Assembly (NCBI GenBank): GCA_958450325.1
Contig: OY288249.1
Coordinates: 65,536,166 to 65,600,165 of the forward strand
DNA length: 64,000 bases
Direction of reading: 5' to 3'
DNA from: Agrostemma githago
Taxonomy: Eukaryota > Streptophyta > Magnoliopsida > Caryophyllales > Caryophyllaceae
In this document: positions 1 through 10,205 of the stretch, one piece after another
Position numbering within the stretch: the stretch's first letter is position 1
Layout of the letters: every line of letters begins with the position of its first letter
Made by a program: the position numbers and the translations under genes
The notes under the pieces: generated by a model
What the model saw: only the letters and a program-made list of their open reading frames with translations
The model's database searches: none
What the model was told of the DNA's origin: nothing

Positions 1-600
1 CTGGCATCTGCTGAGCTGGTGGCTATTAGCCGCCTGAGCGATGAAGAGCTGACTGTCGCACCCGGGGCTCCCCCTCCTGACTGTCTGGCTATGGTGGAAA
101 GGGACATAACTTTGATAAATAATTTGAAAGATAAGCTGGCGAAGCAGGAGGGCGAGCTAGAGGAGGCAAAGAATCAGGCAGGCCAGTGGAAGCTTTAAGG
201 GGAGAAGGCTGTGAGGGAAGCAACCAAGTTTGAAGCTGAGCTGAAGGAGTGTCGCTTGGCGATGGAGCAAGCTACCCTTTCTCTGGCTGAGATGGAGCAC
301 CTCAAAAGGAAAACAGCTGATCTGGAGGAACGTCTGTCCAAAGCTGACTCAACCCTTGAGCAGGCCAAGAGTGAATGGAAGAAGGAAAAGGATGCCCTCG
401 TGGAGGAGACCGATGCTGCGGTGGACGCAAGTTTTGTGAGCGGGGCCAACTCTTTCCTGGAGCTGGTGATGGAAGTGATTGGGGATTTGTTCCCTGTGTT
501 TGATGAAGAGGCCTTCCGAAGTCTTTACTCTGCTAAAAACGAGGCTCGGGCGGCCAAACCTCCTGAGGCGGCTGCCGGCCCAAGCCAGGATGCTTCATAA
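1..600 (+). pseudogene. Antisense ORF of the Tat-type element, coiled-coil protein, 5' end off window
   Basis: Frame 1 is open from base 1 to the stop at 598-600 except for one in-frame TAA at 196-198. The downstream part alone is 129 aa from the ATG at 211. The protein is rich in E, K, A and L in heptad-like spacing, with runs such as LKRKTADLEERLSKADSTLE, so a long coiled coil is likely. The tail is Ala/Pro-rich and ends PSQDAS. It runs opposite to gag-pol and ends tail-to-tail with integrase, about 1 kb away, as expected of the extra antisense ORFs reported in Tat elements. Their function is not established. The TAA is preceded by CTT and could derive from a CAA codon. I do not recognise a catalytic domain. 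Confidence 0.65.
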
Positions 601-1644
601 TGTTTATCTTTTCTTGAAATAGCTCTGTTCTCTGTGCTGAGCCTTGCTATGGCCATCTGTTTGTAATATTTAGTTTTTCGGATCTTTGCCTTGTTACTTT
701 GTGAAAACATTTTACTCTTCATGGGTTTGTTATGGAATGCTTTTTCTTGTTTCGGTCTACTTTTTTCTTTCTTCCTTAAGGTATGGCCTGATCCAAGGTT
801 AGGGGGATTGCCCCCAGTTCTTGCTAGTTGCGCGTAGCCTGGCCTGTCCCTAGCCTCTGCTCGGAGTCCAGGGGGCCTGCACCCTGCCTGCCCAGAGGTA
901 AGCAGGGAGGGTTTTTGCGTTTTTTGGGGGGAATTGCCCCTAGTCCTTATTAGCTGTGCGTAGCCTGGCCTGTCCCTGGCCTCTGCTCGGAGTCTAGGGG
1001 GCCTGCCCCCTGCCTGCCCAGAGGTAGGCAGGGAGGGTTTTTGCGTTTTTTATACAAGGTTGGGGGAATTGCCCCCAGTCCTTGTTAGCTGTGCGTAGCC
1101 TAGCCTGTCCCTGGCCTCTGCTCGGAGTCCAGGGGGCCTGCCCCCTGCCTGTCCAGAGGTAGGCAGGGAAGGTCTTTGCGTTTTTTATACAAGGTTGGGG
1201 GAATTGCCCCCAGTCCTTGTTAGCTGTGCGTAGCCTGGCCTGTCCCTGGCTTCTGCTCGGAGTCCAGGGGGCCTGCCCCCTGCCTGCCCAGAGGTAGGCA
1301 GGGAGGGCTTTTGCGTTTTTTATAAAAAGGTTGGGGGAATTGCCCCCAGTCCTTGTTAGTTCGGCGTGTGAGGCCTGCTCCCCTCCTGCCCAGAGGTAGG
1401 TAGAGGGTTTAGAATTTTGTTGGGGGGTCCATTTTCCTTGGTTCTGGCAACAGGGGGGCCTCCCCTTATTGCCCCCTGCTCGTTTGTGTGTGAGAGCGCA
1501 AGTTTAAACAGACAACGAGTATGAATTCTTGAGTTTTATATATAAAAACTTGTTTAAACATAAGGGTGGTCGGAGCCGTCGACATTCCATTCTGATCGTT
1601 CTCCACCAGTACTTTTCTAAAGACGAGATTTTCCTAAGACTCGG
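601..1644. repeat. Non-coding spacer with ~135-bp tandem repeat (about 5 copies, ~797-1408)
   Basis: Repeat starts are visible near 797, 925, 1058, 1193 and 1329, spaced about 130-136 bp. The unit begins GGTTGGGGGAATTGCCCCC and contains TGCGTAGCCTGGCCTGTCCC and GGGGGCCTGCCCCCTGCC, so it is GC-rich with short internal palindromes (GGGGGAATTGCCCCC). The last copy is shortened, and a related GC-rich stretch continues to about 1480. The array lies between the integrase end and the antisense ORF, where Retand-type elements carry an amplified repeat. 601-780 and 1480-1644 show no gene. Confidence 0.85.
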
Positions 1645-2745
1645 CTAAACATAGTATCTTTTCAGGGTGTCGGCGTTCCAATGTGCGCTCAGCTCCTGAC
1701 CTTCTGGGTTGGCGATTTTGTATGTGCCTGTTCCCAAAATTTGGGTCACCTGATATGGGCCTTCCCAGTTGGCACTTAGTTTGCCATGCTCCCTGTATTT
1801 TCCTACAGCCTGTGTCTTCCTCAGTACTAGGTCGCCTATTTGGAACCTTCTCTCATGTACCCTTTTGTTGTATGCCTTTCTCATCCTTTGCTGATAGGCG
1901 GCTATGTTGATGCTGGCCTCTTCCCTGACTTCATGGACCAGGTCTAGGGCTTCGGCCATTGCTGCATCATTGTTAGCTCTATTGTACTGCTGAGACCGTA
2001 GGGTAGGAATTCGCACTTCGATGGGTAATAAAGCTTCTGCTCCGTACACCAGGCCAAACGGTGTCTGACCTGTTGATTCCTTTCTGGTGGTCCTTATTGA
2101 CCAGAGTATACTTGGTAGCTCGTCTGCCCATCTTCCTTTGAGATCATCCACCATCTTTTTGAGCCCATTTAGTATCTGCTTGTTGGCGGCCTCGGCCTGC
2201 CCATTGGTTTGTAGGTGGCAGACGGCAGAATAGGCGACTGTTGTTCCATGCCCTTCCAGCTAGGCTCTTAGGGGGTCATTATCAAACTGCCTCCCATGAT
2301 CAAATACTAGCATTTTTGGCAGGCCGAATTTGGTTATGATGTTTCTCCAGATGACCTTCCTGACTGCAGGTTCAGTGATGTTTGGGACTGCCTCGGCCTC
2401 AACCCACTTTGTAAAGTAGTCAATCCCCACGATCAGAAACTTTCGTCCCCCTGTGGCTGTAGTAAAGGGACCTAGTATGTCCACCCCCCATTGAGCGAAA
2501 GGAATGGGAGACAGAATTGGCCTGAGCTCTTGGGCTGGGGCATGAATTGATGGGGCGAAGAGTTGGCATTTTCTGCATTTCCGGGTTAAGTTCCTTGCAT
2601 ATGCTAACATGGTAGGCCAATAGTAGCCTGCCCTTAGGGCTTTGTGGGCCAACGATCTTCCTTTAATGTGATGCCCGCAGATTCCTGAGTGGATGTCGTC
2701 CAAAACTTCAGTGGCCTGCTCTGCCTTCAGGCATCTGAGCGGGGG
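1645..2745 (-). pseudogene. Integrase domain of the Tat-type element
   Basis: An HHCC zinc-binding module (GICGHHIKG followed by KCRKCQLF) precedes the catalytic core. The DDE triad is visible: D in WGVDILGP, D in VFDHGRQFD, E in NGQAEAAN. After the core comes a C-terminal segment that ends about 9 residues after LSAHWNADTLK. A TAG at 2260-2262 breaks the frame just after NDPLRA. The next codon continues in the same frame, so one point change (for example from TGG) would explain it. The frame differs by one from the upstream RT ORF: an indel near 2745, around a C-run, fuses ...PRSDA to a stop while integrase continues in another frame. The enzyme would insert cDNA into the host chromosome; this copy cannot make it whole. 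Confidence 0.9.
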
Positions 2746-4622
2746 AAAGTGAAGGATTTTTTATATAGCTCTTCATCAATTGTTACGAACCATGCTGCTT
2801 TGGTATGTACTTTCCTTTTTTGCAGTGGATCAGACGGTAGGGTGCCGTATTTTTTGAACTGAATGAGGGGGGTCATCCAGTTTTCCTGTTCCTCTTCGAT
2901 GATGTTGACTGTCTGACAGGTAGCAGTGGATTTCTCCTGCATAACATCAACCCAAACTGACCTCCTTATGTCCTGTATGCTGGAGCTTGCCAGTTTTGAC
3001 AGGGCGTCGGCCCGATTATTCTGTGATCGGTGTATTTGCCTGACTTCGTAGGATTTTAGGTTTGACAGTCCTTGCTTCACCTTTTCTAGGTAGGCGGCCA
3101 TGGCCTGATCCCTAGCTTCATACTCTCCGTTGATTTGATTGGCAATGAGCTGGGAGTCAGTCGCTAGTATAATCCGCTCTGCTCCTGCTGCCTTAGCTAG
3201 ATTTATCCCTGCAAGTACGGCCTCATATTCCGCCTCGTTGTTCGATGCAAGGAAGGTAAATCTGAGGGCATGCTCAAAATCCACTCCCTCAGGGCTGGTC
3301 AGCACGACACCCGCCCCTGCACCATTGGCCGTTGAGGACCCGTCAGTGTATACTATCCATTCTTCGGCGGGGGGTTCTTCTTCCCCTGAATGAGAACATT
3401 CAGCCAGGAAGTCCGCCAGGGCCTGTGCCTTGATGGCTGTCTTGGGTTGGTATGATATCCCCAGTCCGGTTAACTCAATTGCCCATTTTAGCAGCCTCCC
3501 TGATTTTTCAAATTTTTCCAATATCTTTTCTAGTGGCTGGTCGGTGAGGACCACAACAGGGTGTGCGTCGAAGTAGGGCCTGAGTTTTCTGGCTGCTATG
3601 ACGATTGCGTAGGCGGCTTTTTCTACCAAAGGGTAGTTTCTTTCAGCTGCCCCCAGGGCGTGGCTTACAAAGTAGATGGGCTGCTGTGAGCCTGCTTCTT
3701 CTTTCAGGATGACTGTACTTACCGTTGAATTGGTGACAGCAATGTATAGGTATAGTTTTTCTCCGGATACTGGTCTTGCTAGGGTAGGGAGCTTTTTCAG
3801 ATGTTCTTTCAATTGTTCGAAGGCTTTCTTTTGCTCATCCTCCCATTTGAATTGTTTATTGCCTTTCAATATTTTGAAGAAAGGGGTCGACTTGTCTGCT
3901 GATCTGGCGATGAAGCGAGCCAGGGCAGCCATCCTGCCTGTGAGCCGTTGAATATCTCTTATGGTCTTAGGCTCTGGGAGGTCCAGGACCGCCTGAATCT
4001 TTTCGGGATTGGCGTCTATCCCCCTGGAGCTGACTAAGAATCCTAAGAATTTGCCAGATCGGACTCCGAACGTGAACTTTTTTGGATTCAACTTCATTTT
4101 GTATGAGCGCAGGGAGGAGAATGTTTCTTGCAGGTCCGCCAGGTGCTCCCTGTCTCCTTTGCTTTTGACAATTGCAACATCGACATAGGCTTCCAGGTTT
4201 CTCCCCTTTTGATTTTCAAAGACCTTGTCTACCAATCGTTGATAGGTGGCGCCTGCATTCTTTAGTCCAAACGGCATCATTTTATACATGTACGTTCCGT
4301 GGCTGGTTATGAAGGCACACCTCACCCTGTCAGGCTGCCAGAGGTACACTTGATGGTACCCTGAGAATGCATCCAGAAAACTCAACGTGGTATATCCACT
4401 AGTGGCATCTACCAGTTGGTCTATCCTGGGCAGAGGGTAGCAGTCCTTTGGGCAGGCTTTGTTAAGATTTGTGAAGTCTACACACATTCTCCATGCGCCT
4501 GATGACTTCTTCACCATCACAACGTTCGCCAACCATTCAGGGTAGTCACAGACTTCGATGAAATCTGCTTTCAAGAGTTTTTCTATCTCTTCTTTTATCG
4601 CCGCGTCTTTTTCTGCGGACAT
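2727..4622 (-). pseudogene. Reverse transcriptase plus two RNase H domains of the Tat-type element
   Basis: The 631-aa open frame holds RT (about residues 1-275), the first RNase H/tether (about 285-400) and a second, additional RNase H (about 421-550). RT shows RMCVDFTNLN and SFLDAFSGYHQ (D84), but the expected YVDD box reads YVDV at 146-149, so a catalytic aspartate is replaced by valine. The second RNase H keeps its acidic set: D427 (YTDGSS), E in NNEAEYEA, D489 (ATDSQ), D539 (NRADALS). Two RNase H domains are diagnostic of Tat. The frame overlaps the gag-protease ORF by 28 bp at a run of ten A's on the coding strand, which looks like a slippage indel. The YVDV change should abolish polymerisation. 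Confidence 0.93.
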
Positions 4623-6921
4623 ATTTTTTTTTTCTGCTTTACAGGGCGGGCCTCCGGATTAACGTTCAGCTTGTGGACAATAAAAGCCGGGTCGACCCCT
4701 GCCATCTCATCTGCTGAGTAGGCAAATACGTCCCTGTTTTCTCTCAAGACTGTGATCAACTCCTTCTGGTAGGACTCCTCTAGGTCGACCCCTATGAGGA
4801 CCTGCCTCCCTGGTTCTAAGTCTACCAGCGTGCTTTCCCCTTCAGGTTCCAGGTGGGCTGCTGTTTGCTGAACAGCCGGGATTTCACCCTCCCTGCTGGG
4901 GGAACTTTCGGCTTTTCGCTTTCCCTTTCTTTCTGTTTCATGGGCTTGCAGGACCACGGAATAGCAATGTCTGGCTGACTCCTGATCCCCGTGAACCTTT
5001 CCTTCCATGCCAAAGTCTGTCACATAGGCTATGGTGAGGGCCCTGATTGATACGGCGGCTTCGATTTCGTCCAGGGTGGCCCGCCCTATCAGGGCGTTGT
5101 ATGCAGACTTGGCATCCACCACAACAAATGACGCCCCGACATTCCTGGCAGAGGCCCCTTCCTCGAATGTTACCGGTAAATCGATAATCCCCATGGGAAG
5201 TACGCCTGCCCCACTGAACCCATACAGAGATCCAGGAGCCGGCTTAAGGTGTCTTTTTTCTAAGTTCATTCTTTCAAAGGCGTCCTTGTACAAGAGGTTT
5301 GTGTAGGCGCCAGTGTCCACCATGCACCTCTTGACAATGTGATTGCTAATCTCAAGAGTTAGGACTAAAGGATCACTGTGTGGGTATATTACTCTCCCTG
5401 CGTCCTCAGGGGTGATGCTCAGGGTCGTGCCCCTCGGGCTTCCTGCCTTCTCGGCGTAGCAAATCTGATTCCGTAATTCGCGGATCTGCCTTTTCTGGCT
5501 TCGTCTGCTTGTTCGTCCCTCTGCATCCCCTGACACTACATGAATTATCATGCGATTTTGGGCTGAACCTTCAGGCTTGTCTGCTGCCTCCTTTTGGGAT
5601 TTGTTCCTCGCTGCGTAGTTACCCAGCCAACCATTTCTTATGAGTTTTTCTATCTCGTCTTTTAAGTGTCGGCATTCTTCAGTGGTGTGGCCTATGCAAT
5701 CATGGAACGTGCAGAATTTTTTAGGGTCCCCCTTTGGGCTGCGCGGCTTATTTGGGCGATTCCATTTTGCTGTTTCCTTCTCCAGCTCAAAGATGTCCGC
5801 CCTCGGCCTGTTGAGGGCCGTGTAGCTGTCAAACCTTGGCTGGTAAGCTGTGCGCTCTTTCTTGGGGGTATCCCCCTCCTCTTTCTGCTTGCGTGGCTCG
5901 TTCCTGCCACGTCCACCCTGCGGTCCCCCGTGCGGCCTTGCTTGGCTTGCAGGGGTGTCCGGCAGGCTGTGAAACTCTTCCTGCAGAATGAACCCTTCCG
6001 CAATTTTTCTGGCTTTTGCCAAGGTTTCTGGCTGGGCCCTGATCATCTGGTTCTTCATCTCCCCTGGGAGTAGGGAGATTGTCAGGGCGTAGGCAGCGGT
6101 TGAATCATCAATCTCCCTGACTTGTTGGTAGGACTAGTCGAATTTCTTTAGGTACTCCCTGACGCTCTCGCCCTTGTTCTGCTTCAGGGTCATAAGGTCG
6201 AAACGAGTGAGCCGTCTCCTTTTGTTCCCTGCGTATTGTTCAAGGAATGCCTCGGCTAACTCTATAAAGAAGCTGATCGACCCCTGGCGGAGGTCCCTGA
6301 ACCATCCTTGTGCAAGTCCTACAAGGGTGGTTGGGAAAATTTTGCACCATATTGCATCATCCACATCATACATGCCCATGTGCCTTTCAAATGCCGCCAG
6401 ATGGTCGTCTGGATCTGTAGTCCCATCAAACTTGACGGTGGGCAATTTGATCTTCGGAATGGGATACTCTTGTACGTCAGGATGGAGAGGAGTCTTCGTG
6501 GGCCTGCCTACCATCCGTGACCTGCTTTCCCCAGACTGGTTACCGTGAACATCCCATTGTCTAGGGGTCGGTTTCCTCGTACTGGGGGAGCGGTGTTTTG
6601 GTGGTTGCCTGCTCGTTGCCTCGTCCTCCGTGTCAGGGGAGGGTTGCCTGGACTGCTTTCTCCAGGACTGACCGAGATTATCACCCCGGTGATACCTTGA
6701 TTCGAGCGGCTGCCCCCGGTTAAGCCTAGATTGCAGGCTCTGGGACAACCCTGGAGCTGGCTGTCCCTTCACAGCTGTATTTGGCATGCCCAGAGACTGG
6801 CTCCCCCGACTCCCAGGATCGTGGCGGCAGGAGCTCTCTCCGGCTGCGGCATGCCGTATAGGGGAGTCACCGGTGGGACCGTCGGACCTACCCCTACACT
6901 AGTATCAACAATCTCAGGCAT
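4595..6921 (-). pseudogene. Gag and aspartic protease of the Tat-type element, frameshifted and interrupted
   Basis: Likely original start is the ATG at 6921 (MPEIVDTSV); an in-frame TAA lies just upstream. The frame shifts by one near 6795, where SLW/ACQ should read SLGMPNTA, after which the frame stays open to a TAG at 6134-6136 (LKKFD-stop). Gag resumes in the same frame (SYQQVREI...) and runs to 4595. Visible parts are a gag core around FPTTLVGLAQGWFRDL, a zinc-knuckle-like CTFHDCIGHTTEEC, and a protease active site VDTGAYTNLL. It ends at a homopolymer where the frame should pass into RT (KQKKK then MSAEKDA). Gag packages the RNA and protease processes the polyprotein. Three lesions make it non-functional unless the TAG is read through. 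Confidence 0.9.
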
Positions 6922-6999
6922 GATTGCTTCAATGGGTTAGTTTTTTGTATTTGGGAATGGTTGATTTTTTGTGGGTAATTCGTGGATACAACCGGATCT

Positions 7000-7017
7000 T
7001 CCCCACAGACGGCGCCA
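7000..7017 (-). promoter_or_regulatory. Primer binding site of the Tat-type element
   Basis: On the minus strand TGGCGCCGTCTGTGGGGA begins three bases after the LTR end at 7021. The first nine bases match the complement of a plant tRNA-Asp 3' end including CCA; the rest does not match cleanly, so the primer tRNA is uncertain. Confidence 0.7.
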
Positions 7018-7020
7018 AAT

Positions 7021-7689
7021 TGTTCCGGTATTGGAATCAATTAACCCGACTTGGAATTCGGGTCTGTGAAGATCAATGTTACTCTGAATGATGTTCGGAC
7101 AATCTTGTCCGCCTCTCCTTCTTCTTACTCCACTAATCGGACCTTCCCGGCGGAATGGGCCTGCTCCCTGCACACAGAACGCACAGGGCCTCGGAGGTTG
7201 TCCGAGGAAACCCTCTCCGATGCCTAAGTCAGTCCGTGAATGCCTTAATGAACCTAGCTCGTGAGGAACTAGATGGCGTTTTTAGAGTGAGAGTCTAGAG
7301 AGAGAAAATCCAACCCCTCTCTTGTGGGAAATGGAAGAGTATTTATAATTTCCCACAAGAGAGGGAAGTAGAAGGAGGATGGGTGGATGAGGAGGTGACA
7401 AGTGGCTTCACCTCATCCACCCATTCTCATTTACCTTAGGCGAAATGACGAGGAGGTCCCTTGATGGTCCCTGCCCTGCCTCTGGAGATTTCCCCCAGAG
7501 GACAGGCGGGTAGGGGTTGTGAAGGTTGGGTTTCAGCAGGCCGCATCGCCCTGCTGGGCAGGCGGTCGTCTGAAGTTGTCCCCAGTGGGTTCTCTTTTTA
7601 GTGACTTTGCTCTGATTGTCTGCCGGGTTGGTTCCCGAGCTCCTTGGGTGGAGTCTTCTGGGGGCCTGCTTAGCAGGCGGTCCGGAACA
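7021..7689 (-). repeat. 5' LTR of the Tat-type element (669 bp)
   Basis: The plus-strand ends TGTTCCGG (7021-7028) and CCGGAACA (7682-7689) form an exact 8-bp terminal inverted repeat, and the PBS follows directly inside. A TATAAATA box on the minus strand lies at 7347-7340. No host gene lies within; the bases just outside (7690 on) belong to a different LTR family. Confidence 0.9.
7316..7364 (-). promoter_or_regulatory. 17-bp perfect hairpin overlapping the LTR TATA box
   Basis: CCTCTCTTGTGGGAAAT at 7316-7332 is exactly reverse-complementary to 7348-7364. The 15-base loop contains most of the TATAAATA complement (7340-7347). In the minus-strand transcript direction the TATA box sits in the loop of a strong stem. 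Confidence 0.6.
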
Positions 7690-8620
7690 GGCTGCCGACC
7701 CTCATTAGTTAGGAACAAAAAGTATAAGTTAGATGCGAAATGTAAAAGTCAGATGTGAAATGTAAAAGTTAGTAGAACGAAAATCAAAAGTTATTAACGA
7801 TAATGTAAATGTTAGTAGTTAGTAATTAGTATACAAAACGAATAGAGAATTAGAGATTAGAGAAACGAGATTTGGTACACCCTCAACCTACATGTTAATA
7901 GTCTCGTGAATAGGCTCGTGTAGTGTCGTCGTAGGCATGAAAGCAATTTGAGATATGTAAGGTGAGTTAGGGTGTGATTAGGGAGAGTATGTTAACTCGA
8001 TTTTTGTAAGAGGATGAAGCACCAAAGAGTATGGGAGTAAATGTGTGGAAAATGTTCACCCTTGAAATGGTGGAAGTGAGGGAGTATTTATAGATTTTAC
8101 CCCCGTCTAGGGTCACTCGATCAAGTGCCCCTTAGTGGACTCAATCGAGTGCCCCACTAAAAGTTGTTCTAGATGTTTTATTGGGAGTCACTCGATCGAG
8201 TGGCCCAGGCACTCGATCGAGTGCCCTCAGCCGGATTGGAAAGAAATCCGGGTTAAGTAAGGTATGATTTGATTTGATTGATTTTGTTTTGACTTGATTT
8301 GAATTGCGTACAGGGACGCATTTGTGGCTAGTTTTGTTCTCGGGTTTCGACTTTGACCGGTTTTGGCTCGGTCACAAAAGACGCTTTAGCCCCCGGTGAC
8401 GATTTTAGCTCAAAATATCTTTTTTTTATTGGAAATGATCAACTGAGTTTGAATATGAGGTCAGTTTTGAGAGATTCACACTCCATTAAGTGCCCACGAC
8501 GGATACTATTGATTCCGAGACCGTATTCGAGCGTATTAATGCATGTTAGCATCCGATCATCATCGGGTGTTTTGTTGGAGACTACTATAGATACAAGCAG
8601 TCAAAATGCGGGTGTCTACA
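7690..8620 (-). mobile_element. Partial LTR, TGTAGACA family, cut by the Tat-type element
   Basis: The minus-strand start TGTAGACA is at 8620-8613. The next 930 bases align by eye with the first part of the plus-strand LTR at 29866 (shared: CACCCGATGATGATCGGA, the CACTCGATCGAGTG cluster, TATAAATAC, ATGTAGGTTGAGGGTG). Homology stops where the Tat-type LTR begins at 7689, so that element probably inserted here. No polypurine tract precedes the start, so this is a 5' or solo LTR. The 3' remainder would lie left of the window. Confidence 0.75.
8085..8225 (-). promoter_or_regulatory. LTR promoter: TATA box and CACTCGATCGAGTG palindromes
   Basis: TATAAATA (minus, 8092-8085) is preceded by at least four copies of the 14-bp palindrome CACTCGATCGAGTG or one-to-two-base variants, near 8113, 8140, 8188 and 8210. 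This is the U3 region by position. Confidence 0.55.
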
Positions 8621-8763
8621 AATATTTCTACCTATATTTTCCCTACATAGATATCTCTAATACAAACGCTCAAATTACATTTCTTAAGAATTTTAGAGGT
8701 TTATTTCCATCAATTGATAAATAAAGAATCATAATATTGAAAATACATAAAAGTAGAAAGAAC

Positions 8764-9015
8764 TCAAAGTTCAGCAGCAGCCTCATGAACAGTACAAGCC
8801 GGTGGATTCTGATTTCCGGTAATAACAGGTTTGATGTTTTTGCACACAGAGACGGCGGGGCCACCTGGGCCACTATACTTCAACGCAATGTCAGCCAACA
8901 CCACCTTTTCATATGGCGTCCCACTACTAACGATAATTTTCACCACTTCTTTAGTAGTCGATGTACCCCTAACATTCTTGAATGAAATGTCGGTGAGCTT
9001 AACTTTCGACAGTGT
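8764..9015 (-). pseudogene. Polygalacturonase exon-4-only copy 1
   Basis: A 252-bp segment matches exon 4 of the gene at 33376-36617 exactly in length, ending at the same TGA after AAAEL. It encodes the C-terminal part of a GH28 protein ([17 protein letters not shown] ... [12 protein letters not shown]). The intron acceptor CAG is kept at 9018-9016. Exons 1-3 are absent; beyond a short intron scrap the sequence switches to unrelated relic DNA. The frame is still open, but no start codon or catalytic motif is present. It is more diverged from the intact gene than the copy at 10737 (for example [19 protein letters not shown]). Confidence 0.85.
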
Positions 9016-9171
9016 CTGCAAACAATAGACAAATTTTTTATGCACAAGATGCTCAACGCAATGCGATATCAGCTAAATCCATAATGTTTTTTGGTGAGAT
9101 GTGAGTAGTTCATTCTATCAATTGATAAATAAAGAATCATAATATTGAAAATACATAAAAGTAGAAAGAAC

Positions 9172-9423
9172 TCAAAGTTCAGCAGCAGCCTCATGAACAG
9201 TACAAGCCGGTGGATTCTGATTTCTGGTAATAACAAGTTTGACGTTTTTGCACACAGAGACGGCGGGGCCACCTGGGCCACTATACTTCAACGCAATGTC
9301 AGCCAACACCACCTTTTCATATGGCGTCCCACTACTAACGATAATTTTCACCACTTCTTTAGTAGTCGATGTACCCCTAACATTCTTGAATGAAATGTCG
9401 GTGAGCTTAACTTTCGACGGTGT
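9172..9423 (-). pseudogene. Polygalacturonase exon-4-only copy 2
   Basis: This is the second half of the 408-bp tandem duplication, again 252 bp and open to TGA. The splice acceptor before it reads CAA instead of CAG (9426-9424), so normal splicing would fail. It differs from copy 1 at a few residues ([11 protein letters not shown] versus [11 protein letters not shown]). Confidence 0.85.
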
Positions 9424-9639
9424 TTGCAAACAATAGACAAATTTTTTATGCACAAGATGCTCAACGCAATGCGATATCAGCTAAATCCATAATGTTTTTT
9501 GGTGAGATGTGAGTAGTTCATTCATCAAAAATAGTAATTACAGGTCATATTCTGTACATAGACAAATTATATCAAACATTAGGGATACACAAAACAGGCC
9601 TCCCAACAAGTGAGCCTCCACTATCATCTCAATCAACTA

Positions 9640-10205
9640 TTTCCAATATGTCTGAAGAAATTGTGATACTCAACAATGATGGTATTCTTTGGTCCTATTT
9701 GTATCCTTCCCCTGGAGGCTATAATAGTCCGTGTTGCCAGAAAGTGAGGTTGTTCAATCATCCCCTAAATTCTGGCCTTGTTCCTTTGACACCAAACTGT
9801 ATAGTAACACGCTGTAAGAACTGCAGAATGCAACTTCCAGTAGACGTGTGTTGGTCTGTCTGAGAGGATGTAATTCAGGTCTAGTCTAACCCAACCATCA
9901 TGGCAATAATATCCAATAATTTCTGATTGAAAGGACATTAAAAGAAGAGTTGATGGACAATTTCAGGAGAGGACTGTGCAATTTTTTCTTAACATTAATC
10001 CCATTGTTGAAGATCAACCAAGTACTATAAGCATGTTTAGGAATAGTCCATTTATTCCAAACAAAGGGGACCCAATTAAGATGGAGGACCAGAAGGGGGA
10101 GCCAACTAGGTATACCCTCATTTGATAGTGTAGCCTGTAGGATTTGCATCCAGTCCAATGGCCTTCAACATATTCATGCTTAAATCTATAATGTTGGAGA
10201 TTCAA
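9640..10205 (-). mobile_element. LINE fragment, zinc-binding RT tail, downstream of the split PG pseudogene
   Basis: On the minus strand the translation (frame broken) shows FVWNKWTIPKHAYSTWLIFN and then a stretch ending in a WCQRNKARIE-like motif. This pattern resembles the zf-RVT region at the C terminus of plant non-LTR reverse transcriptases. The same fragment follows the other PG copies at 37110-37680 and 54351-53780, so it was inside the ancestral duplicated unit. Stops and shifts make it non-coding now. 9525-9640 and 10206-10736 are PG 3' flanking DNA without a gene. Confidence 0.65.

Larger units (their letters stand above)
1..7689 (-). mobile_element. Tat/Retand-like Ty3/gypsy LTR retrotransposon, 3' end off window
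   Basis: Read on the minus strand the order is 5' LTR (7689-7021), PBS, gag-protease, RT with two RNase H domains, integrase, a non-coding tandem repeat, then an antisense ORF. The 3' LTR must lie left of base 1. Dual RNase H plus an antisense ORF between pol and the 3' LTR is the known layout of the Tat lineage. A tandem repeat in that position is described for Retand of Silene. Coding regions carry several lesions: a frameshift near 6795, TAG at 6134-6136, a frameshift in the A-run at 4622-4634, a frameshift near 2745, TAG at 2260-2262, and TAA in the antisense ORF. The copy is probably not autonomous, though decay is modest. It appears inserted into another LTR (7690-8620). Confidence 0.9.
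8709..9524. repeat. 408-bp direct tandem duplication carrying PG exon 4
   Basis: 8709-9116 and 9117-9524 are near-identical with period 408. Each unit contains PG 3' flank, exon 4, a scrap of intron 3 and a piece of the relic gag segment found near 37.8 and 53.65 kb (GATATCAGCTAAATCCATAA). Confidence 0.9.

Noticed and set aside
4595..4634. Programmed frameshift between gag-protease and RT
   Set aside because: The overlap is a run of ten A's and the element has other random shifts; a slippage indel is simpler.
8737..9436. Plus-strand ORFs overlapping the exon-4 copies (also 10758-11001, 36353-36550, 54893-55090)
   Set aside because: Shadow frames opposite PG exon 4; the minus (or plus) PG frame explains the sequence.
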